Positions 59,658 through 64,000 of a stretch of DNA of 64,000 nt are shown here, piece by piece. The DNA is from CALWPV01 sp045632125 (GTDB lineage: Bacteria; Bacillota; Clostridia; Lachnospirales; Bianqueaceae). Made by a program: the position numbers and the translations under genes. Position 1 is the stretch's first letter. Every line of letters begins with the position of its first letter. The stretch spans positions 1-64,000 of the forward strand of contig JAZQWC010000089.1 of assembly GCA_045632125.1 (NCBI GenBank), read 5' to 3'. The notes below the pieces were generated by a model. It made no database searches. It worked only from the letters and a program-made list of their open reading frames with translations, and was not told the origin of the DNA.

Positions 59658-60845
59658 ATGAAAACTGCAATTATCAACGCGGTAGTGATCCGCAGCAATG
59701 AGATTTTACCCGGTTACGGGATTTTGATCGAAGATGGAAAAATTGTTAAAGTGTGCCTTACGGAGCATATTGATATCGCAACCTGTGAACAGGTAATCGA
59801 TGCTAAGGGGGCTTATGCCAGCGCGGGTTGGATCGAACTACATACCCACGGTATTGGCGGCTACGACTTTATGGATGCGGAGAGCGATAAGATTGCTGTG
59901 GCCCTGCAGGCTTATGCGGAGCATGGTGTAACAGGCGTGTTCCCGACCACTATGAGCGCGCCCTTTAATGAGGTACGCAAGTCCTTGGATTCCTTTGCGG
60001 AGGCGGACCTGGAAAATGCCGGTGGTGCAAAGTTCTTAGGCGTTCATTTGGAGGGACCGTACTTCAATCCGGCACAGGCAGGCGCTCAGCCTCCGGATAA
60101 GCTGGCAAAGCCCTGCGACCGTGAATACGAAAAGCTGGTGGCTGAATATCCTTTTATTGCTCGAATTGATGCAGCGCCGGAACTGCCCGGTGGCCTGGAT
60201 ATGCCCGGATTTTTGAAGCCTCATGGCATTGTGGCAGGTATGGCTCACACCGATGCATCTGCGGCGGAGGTAAAAGCGGCGGCCGAGGCCGGCTACACCA
60301 TTGCTACCCACCTGTATTCCGGTATGTCGGTGGTGCACCGAATCAACGGCTATCGCCATGCGGGCACGGTGGAGGGCTGCTTCCTGCAGGATGATGTATA
60401 CACCGAGGCGATTTGTGATAGTATTCATCTACCGGCGGAGCTTTTGCAGCTGATCTATAAAGTGAAGGGTCCGGATCGCATGATTCTGGTATCTGACTCC
60501 ATGCGCGGAGCAGGTCTGCCGGAAGGCACTGAGTGCATGCTGGGCGCGAAGGATACCGGTACCTTGGTGGTGGTAGAAAAGGGCGTGGCATGGATGCCCG
60601 ACCGTCAGGCTTTTGCAGGCAGTGTAGCTACTTACGATCGTTTGATCCGCACAGCGGTAAATTATGCAGGTCTTCCGCTTACGGACGTTATCAAGATGGC
60701 GACCAAGACTCCGGCTGCAGTTATGAAACTGCAAGATAAGGGTGAACTGAAGCCTGGTTTTGATGCGGACGTGACCTTGTTTGATAAGGATGTGCAGGTA
60801 CAGTTAACTATGGTGGAAGGTAAGATCGTATATCAGCGTGATTAA
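59658..60845 (+). CDS. nagA: N-acetylglucosamine-6-phosphate deacetylase
   Basis: 395-residue amidohydrolase; first step of GlcNAc-6-P use and cell-wall sugar recycling. Metal motif ELHTHGIGGYDFMD (about 61-74), the GVHLEGPYFNPAQAGAQ loop with catalytic-region Glu and LVSDSMRGAG with the catalytic Asp. AAGGAGACG precedes the ATG. nagB is not adjacent. Confidence 0.96.
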   Translation: MKTAIINAVVIRSNEILPGYGILIEDGKIVKVCLTEHIDIATCEQVIDAKGAYASAGWIELHTHGIGGYDFMDAESDKIAVALQAYAEHGVTGVFPTTMSAPFNEVRKSLDSFAEADLENAGGAKFLGVHLEGPYFNPAQAGAQPPDKLAKPCDREYEKLVAEYPFIARIDAAPELPGGLDMPGFLKPHGIVAGMAHTDASAAEVKAAAEAGYTIATHLYSGMSVVHRINGYRHAGTVEGCFLQDDVYTEAICDSIHLPAELLQLIYKVKGPDRMILVSDSMRGAGLPEGTECMLGAKDTGTLVVVEKGVAWMPDRQAFAGSVATYDRLIRTAVNYAGLPLTDVIKMATKTPAAVMKLQDKGELKPGFDADVTLFDKDVQVQLTMVEGKIVYQRD

Positions 60846-60869
60846 GCGATAATCCTGATTCGTATTTTG

Positions 60870-60911
60870 ATGCAGGCGGTGAGTTGAAAGAAGCTTTCCG
60901 CCTGCATTTTG
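60870..60911 (+). terminator. Terminator of nagA
   Basis: ATGCAGGCGG (60870-60879) pairs perfectly with CCGCCTGCAT (60898-60907), then TTT. Confidence 0.88.
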
Positions 60912-60951
60912 AAAAAATGATAAAAAAATTAAAAAAACTTAAAAATAAGTA

Positions 60952-60981
60952 TTGACAAGAGTGTGTATACTGTGTTATACT
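60952..60981 (+). promoter_or_regulatory. Promoter of the tRNA-Glu / tRNA-Cys unit
   Basis: TTGACA (60952-60957), 18 bp, TATACT (60976-60981); upstream DNA is rich in A tracts, as in UP elements. Confidence 0.8.
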
Positions 60982-61030
60982 AAATCTCGCTTCGCAGGAA
61001 AACAACGCTCCTGCAGGAGCTTACATATAT

Positions 61031-61102
61031 GGCCCGTTGGTCAAGCGGTTAAGACATCGCCCTTTCACGGCGGTAACGGGAGTTCGATTCTCCCACGGGT
61101 CA
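61031..61102 (+). tRNA. tRNA-Glu (anticodon TTC)
   Basis: Full cloverleaf of 72 bases: acceptor GGCCCGT / ACGGGTC with one G-U pair, anticodon loop CTTTCAC, and T-loop GTTCGATTC. Discriminator A at 61102; CCA is not encoded. Confidence 0.96.
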
Positions 61103-61106
61103 CTTT

Positions 61107-61177
61107 GGTGCCATAGCCAAGTGGTAAGGCAAAGGTCTGCAACACCTCTATCCCCAGTTCAAATCTGGGTGGCACCT
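61107..61177 (+). tRNA. tRNA-Cys (anticodon GCA)
   Basis: 71-base cloverleaf: acceptor GGTGCCA / TGGCACC, anticodon loop CTGCAAC, T-loop GTTCAAATC. Discriminator T as usual for tRNA-Cys. Only four bases separate it from tRNA-Glu. CCA is not encoded. Confidence 0.96.
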
Positions 61178-61180
61178 CGC

Positions 61181-61221
61181 AAGCTGATGTTCAATCAAAA
61201 GATTGGATATCAGCTTTTTTA
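61181..61221 (+). terminator. Terminator of the tRNA unit
   Basis: AAGCTGAT...CAATC pairs with GATTG...ATCAGCTT (G-U pairs inside), followed by TTTT. Confidence 0.9.
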
Positions 61222-61231
61222 TTGTTTACAC

Positions 61232-61260
61232 TGGACAAACCTCTTAAACAGGAGTATAAT
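61232..61260 (+). promoter_or_regulatory. Sigma-A promoter of the Mrp gene
   Basis: TGGACA (61232-61237), 17 bp, TATAAT (61255-61260). Confidence 0.75.
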
Positions 61261-61342
61261 CAACTCTTGCAGGCGCTATGTTTGCGTTTGCATCTGAAAT
61301 CATATATCATGAATATTAAATAAAAGACAGGAGTGTAGAAAA

Positions 61343-62188
61343 ATGAGTGAAGCTGTTGAAAATTGCACCCATGACTGTTCCAGTTGCAGTGCAAACTGTT
61401 CTTCTCGTGATCCTAAGAGCTTTTTAGAAGCTCCCAACCCCAAAAGCAATGTAAAAAAAGTAATCGGCGTTGTATCCGGTAAGGGCGGCGTTGGTAAGTC
61501 TTTGGTATCCAGCTTGCTGGCCAGCGGCCTGCAGAAGAGAGGCCTGCATGCTGCAGTTTTGGATGCAGATATTACCGGTCCTTCTATTCCTAAAGCCTTT
61601 GGTCTGCGTGAGCGCGCAACTGCTAATGATGATGGTTTGATTCCCGTTAAGAGTGCAGGCGGTGTAGATATCATGAGTATCAATCTGCTGCTGAACGGCG
61701 AGACCGATCCTGTTATCTGGCGCGGTCCTGTTATTGCCGGTACTGTTAAACAGTTCTGGAGCGATGTAGTTTGGGAAGATGTTGACTGTATGGTAGTGGA
61801 TATGCCTCCGGGAACCGGTGACGTACCGCTGACTGTGTTCCAGTCTCTGCCTGTTGACGGTATCGTAATCGTTACCTCTCCTCAGGATCTGGTTTCCATG
61901 ATCGTGACCAAGGCTGTTAAGATGGCTGCTATGATGAACATTCCGATCATTGGTATTGTTGAAAACATGAGCTATCTGGAGTGCCCCGACTGCGGCAAGA
62001 AGATTAACGTATTTGGCGAAAGCCATGTGGAAGAGGTTGCTCAGCGTAACGGCCTGAAGGTCCTTGCTCAGCTGCCGATCAATCCTCAGATCGCTACCGC
62101 TGTTGACTGCGGCGCAGTAGAAGCTATCAATGGTAATTGGTTGGATAAAGCACTGGATGCTGTTGTGGCTCTGCCTAATAAGTTCTAA
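61343..62188 (+). CDS. Mrp/NBP35-type Fe-S cluster carrier ATPase
   Basis: 281 residues. The P-loop is VSGKGGVGKS (44-53), the deviant Walker of Mrp/ApbC. The N-terminus carries four Cys (CTHDCSSCSANC, 8-19) as in eukaryotic NBP35, and a later CPDCG pair may bind the bridging 4Fe-4S cluster. It delivers Fe-S clusters to target proteins. AGGAG precedes the ATG. Confidence 0.93.
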   Translation: MSEAVENCTHDCSSCSANCSSRDPKSFLEAPNPKSNVKKVIGVVSGKGGVGKSLVSSLLASGLQKRGLHAAVLDADITGPSIPKAFGLRERATANDDGLIPVKSAGGVDIMSINLLLNGETDPVIWRGPVIAGTVKQFWSDVVWEDVDCMVVDMPPGTGDVPLTVFQSLPVDGIVIVTSPQDLVSMIVTKAVKMAAMMNIPIIGIVENMSYLECPDCGKKINVFGESHVEEVAQRNGLKVLAQLPINPQIATAVDCGAVEAINGNWLDKALDAVVALPNKF

Positions 62189-62206
62189 TAATTATATGAT
62201 GTAAAG

Positions 62207-62241
62207 CAGGGTATCTTCTTGTGAGGATACCCTGTTTTTTT
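62207..62241 (+). terminator. Terminator of the Mrp gene
   Basis: CAGGGTATC (62207-62215) pairs perfectly with GATACCCTG (62226-62234), followed by seven T. Confidence 0.93.
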
Positions 62242-62242
62242 G

Positions 62243-62271
62243 TTGCATATCATTTTCCGTTGTGCTACAAT
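62243..62271 (+). promoter_or_regulatory. Sigma-A promoter of hprK
   Basis: TTGCAT (62243-62248), 17 bp, TACAAT (62266-62271). Confidence 0.75.
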
Positions 62272-62310
62272 AAACTTAATATGGCACATAAGCGGAAAGG
62301 AAGGAGACAA

Positions 62311-63309
62311 ATGTATTCGGTAGAAATGAAGCGACTAGTCGAACGTTTTTCGTTGGAAAATCTGACACCGACGCTGGAGTTGGATGGGCGTGTGATTTGT
62401 GATTCGGATATTAACCGACCGGCTTTGCAGCTGACGGGCTTTTACGAGTATTTTGATGAAGGCCGAGTGCAGATCATCGGTATGGTGGAATTTTCCTATC
62501 TATTATCGGTGGGGCCTGAACGGAGACGAAATATTTTTGATCGATTGTTTGCCACGGATATTCCCTGTTTGATTGTGTGTCGTGGGCTGGGCTGCTTTGA
62601 AGAAGAAGGAATTTTGGATCTGGCAGTGCAGCATAATGTACCGATTTTGAGTACCCGACAAGAAACCTCTGGTTTTTCGGCGGATTTAACACGTTTTCTT
62701 CGCATTGAACTGGCACCGCGTATTTCGCTGCATGGCGTTATGGTGGACTGTTTTGGTGAAGGCGTGCTGATGATGGGCGAAAGCGGAATCGGTAAAAGTG
62801 AAACAGCACTGGAGCTTGTACAGCGAGGACATCGTTTGGTAGCAGATGATGTAGTAGAGATTCGAAAAACATCGGATACAGAGCTGATGGCTCAGGGATC
62901 GGAGATTATTCAGAATCTGATTGAGCTGAGAGGCATTGGTGTGTTGAATGTAAAGGAGTTGTATGGTGTACAATCTGTACGGTTAAATAAGTCCATTGAT
63001 ATGGTGATCAGGCTGGAACAGTGGGATCAATACAAGCAGTATGATCGCATGGGTCTAGCGGTGGAAACCATTGACATTTTGGGTACAGATGTGGTATGCT
63101 ATTCAATACCAATAAGGCCTGGACGAAACCTTGCGATCATCATTGAATCAGCGGCGCTGAATCATCGTCAGAAGAAGATGGGCTACAGTGCGGCGGAGGA
63201 ATTGCGGCAGCGAGTAAATGGAAACATTAAGCGGCGCAGACAGGAACGTGAGGCGCTCCGGCAGCAGAAAGAAAAAGATAATAATGAAAAACAAGACCCG
63301 TTGACATAA
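62311..63309 (+). CDS. hprK: HPr kinase/phosphorylase
   Basis: 332 residues; phosphorylates HPr at Ser46, producing the CcpA co-repressor. P-loop GESGIGKSE (about 156-164), HRLVADDVVEI, and the C-terminal IPIRPGRNLAIIIE are diagnostic. The ATG at 62311 follows AAGGAGA; longer starts have no ribosome binding site. A basic, Gln/Arg-rich C-terminal tail extends past the usual end. The cre site at 32783 is a likely target of the system it controls. Confidence 0.96.
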   Translation: MYSVEMKRLVERFSLENLTPTLELDGRVICDSDINRPALQLTGFYEYFDEGRVQIIGMVEFSYLLSVGPERRRNIFDRLFATDIPCLIVCRGLGCFEEEGILDLAVQHNVPILSTRQETSGFSADLTRFLRIELAPRISLHGVMVDCFGEGVLMMGESGIGKSETALELVQRGHRLVADDVVEIRKTSDTELMAQGSEIIQNLIELRGIGVLNVKELYGVQSVRLNKSIDMVIRLEQWDQYKQYDRMGLAVETIDILGTDVVCYSIPIRPGRNLAIIIESAALNHRQKKMGYSAAEELRQRVNGNIKRRRQEREALRQQKEKDNNEKQDPLT

Positions 63310-63331
63310 TGGGCGGAAAGGGAAGAAAATC

Positions 63332-64000
63332 ATGATTTATGCAGGTATTGACTTGGGCGGCACCACTATTAAAGCTGCTCTGGTAACTGAAAAAGGTGAA
63401 ATTATTTGCGAAAAGAGCATTCCTACCGGCGCTGAGCGTCCCCAGAGAGAGGTAGTACAGGATATGGCTAACCTGGTTCTGGAGCTGGTTGCTAACCAGG
63501 GTCTTGACATTCACGATATTGAATCCGTAGGTATTGGTTCTCCCGGAGCCATTGATCCTGTGGAAGGTAAAGTAATGTTTGCTGCAAACTTTGCGGACTT
63601 TAGAGATGTTCCCGTTGTAAGCATCATGGAGGAAACCATTCCGGTTCCTGTATATTTGGAAAATGACGCTAACGTAGCTGCTCTGGGTGAGGCTATCTTC
63701 GGTGCAGGCTGCGGCAGCAAGAACTGTGTAGCTATTACTTTGGGTACTGGTCTTGGCGGCGGTATCATTATCGATGGTAAGATCTTCTCCGGTGCTTTCT
63801 TTGGTGGCGGTGAAATGGGTCATCAGGTAATCGTAGCTGATGGTTTGCCCTGTACCTGTGGCCGTAAAGGTTGCTGGGAAGTATACAGCGCAGCAACTGC
63901 TCTGATCCGCATGGGTAGAGAGAGAGCTGTTAAAAACATCGGTTCCAAGATGTGGGATGAAGTGAACGGCGATCTGCGCAACCTGAATGCTAAAAACGTA
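63332..64000 (+). CDS. glcK: ROK-family glucokinase (3' end outside the window)
   Basis: The first 223 codons are present. ROK signature: GIDLGGTTIKAAL at the N-terminus, ENDANVAALGEAIFG with the catalytic Asp (about D112), ITLGTGLGGGIIIDG, and the zinc site GEMGH ... CTCGRKGCWE. It phosphorylates glucose. It lies 22 bases after hprK, so both may be expressed together, linking glucose entry to catabolite control. Confidence 0.92.
   Translation, partial: MIYAGIDLGGTTIKAALVTEKGEIICEKSIPTGAERPQREVVQDMANLVLELVANQGLDIHDIESVGIGSPGAIDPVEGKVMFAANFADFRDVPVVSIMEETIPVPVYLENDANVAALGEAIFGAGCGSKNCVAITLGTGLGGGIIIDGKIFSGAFFGGGEMGHQVIVADGLPCTCGRKGCWEVYSAATALIRMGRERAVKNIGSKMWDEVNGDLRNLNAKNV

Overview
The window reads as chromosome from an endospore-forming, Gram-positive anaerobe of the class Clostridia, probably in or near the Lachnospirales. 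This rests on spoIIA and spoVA sporulation genes, a monoderm-type Tad/Flp pilus locus with no secretin, long-form hpf, HPr kinase with a matching cre operator, DUF4358, DUF5702 and CD3324-like families, and many sigma-A promoters with 17-bp spacers. There are no rRNA genes, CRISPR arrays, insertion sequences or prophage genes. The two tRNA genes (Glu and Cys) are adjacent.

Layout. 1-673: start of spoIIAB and all of spoIIAA, leftward. 891-2414: spoVAA-AB-AC, rightward. 2452-11114: an accessory block that separates spoVAC from spoVAD-spoVAE (11286-12709). The block holds an SGNH hydrolase, an AraC regulator, a divergent SDR / type-I-DHQase-like / quinone-reductase operon, an ABC exporter, a zinc-ribbon protein, and a DUF2752 / FliB-like / polysaccharide-deacetylase operon. 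12812-16597: asnS, a DUF4358 lipoprotein and guaB. 16598-17220: an intergenic leader ending in an attenuator-like hairpin. 17221-26097: a ten-gene, AT-rich Tad locus (tadZ, tadA, tadB, tadC, flp, tadE, a DUF5702 protein, a second TadE-like protein, prepilin peptidase, DUF6382). 26137-36948: a GH78-like glycosidase, a methyltransferase with hslO, tdh-kbl, and a CcpA-type operon of one Gfo/Idh/MocA dehydrogenase, two TIM-barrel isomerases and a serine hydrolase.

37086-37625 (leftward): a small regulator gene preceded by a structured RNA and a 35-codon ORF with its own promoter and ribosome binding site. 37863-48194: queG, a CYTH protein, a Sel1/membrane/NERD-like fusion, hpf, an Rpn-type nuclease, secA, prfB with programmed frameshift, and a hydrolase-like lipoprotein. 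48289-64000: housekeeping genes dnaE, pfkA, aroB, rpsF-ssb-rpsR, a SpoU methyltransferase, the ACT/DUF711 pair, pepT, nagA, two tRNAs, an Mrp-type Fe-S carrier, hprK and a partial ROK glucokinase.

The points most worth following are: the smORF, three-way-junction RNA and CD3324-like unit; the keto-sugar-type operon with a cre site on its transcription start; the AraC-controlled dehydrogenase/DHQase-like operon inside a split spoVA locus; the lineage-specific Tad proteins and their leader; and a Sel1-TM-NERD-like fusion. Functions come from motif recognition by eye. No database search was run.
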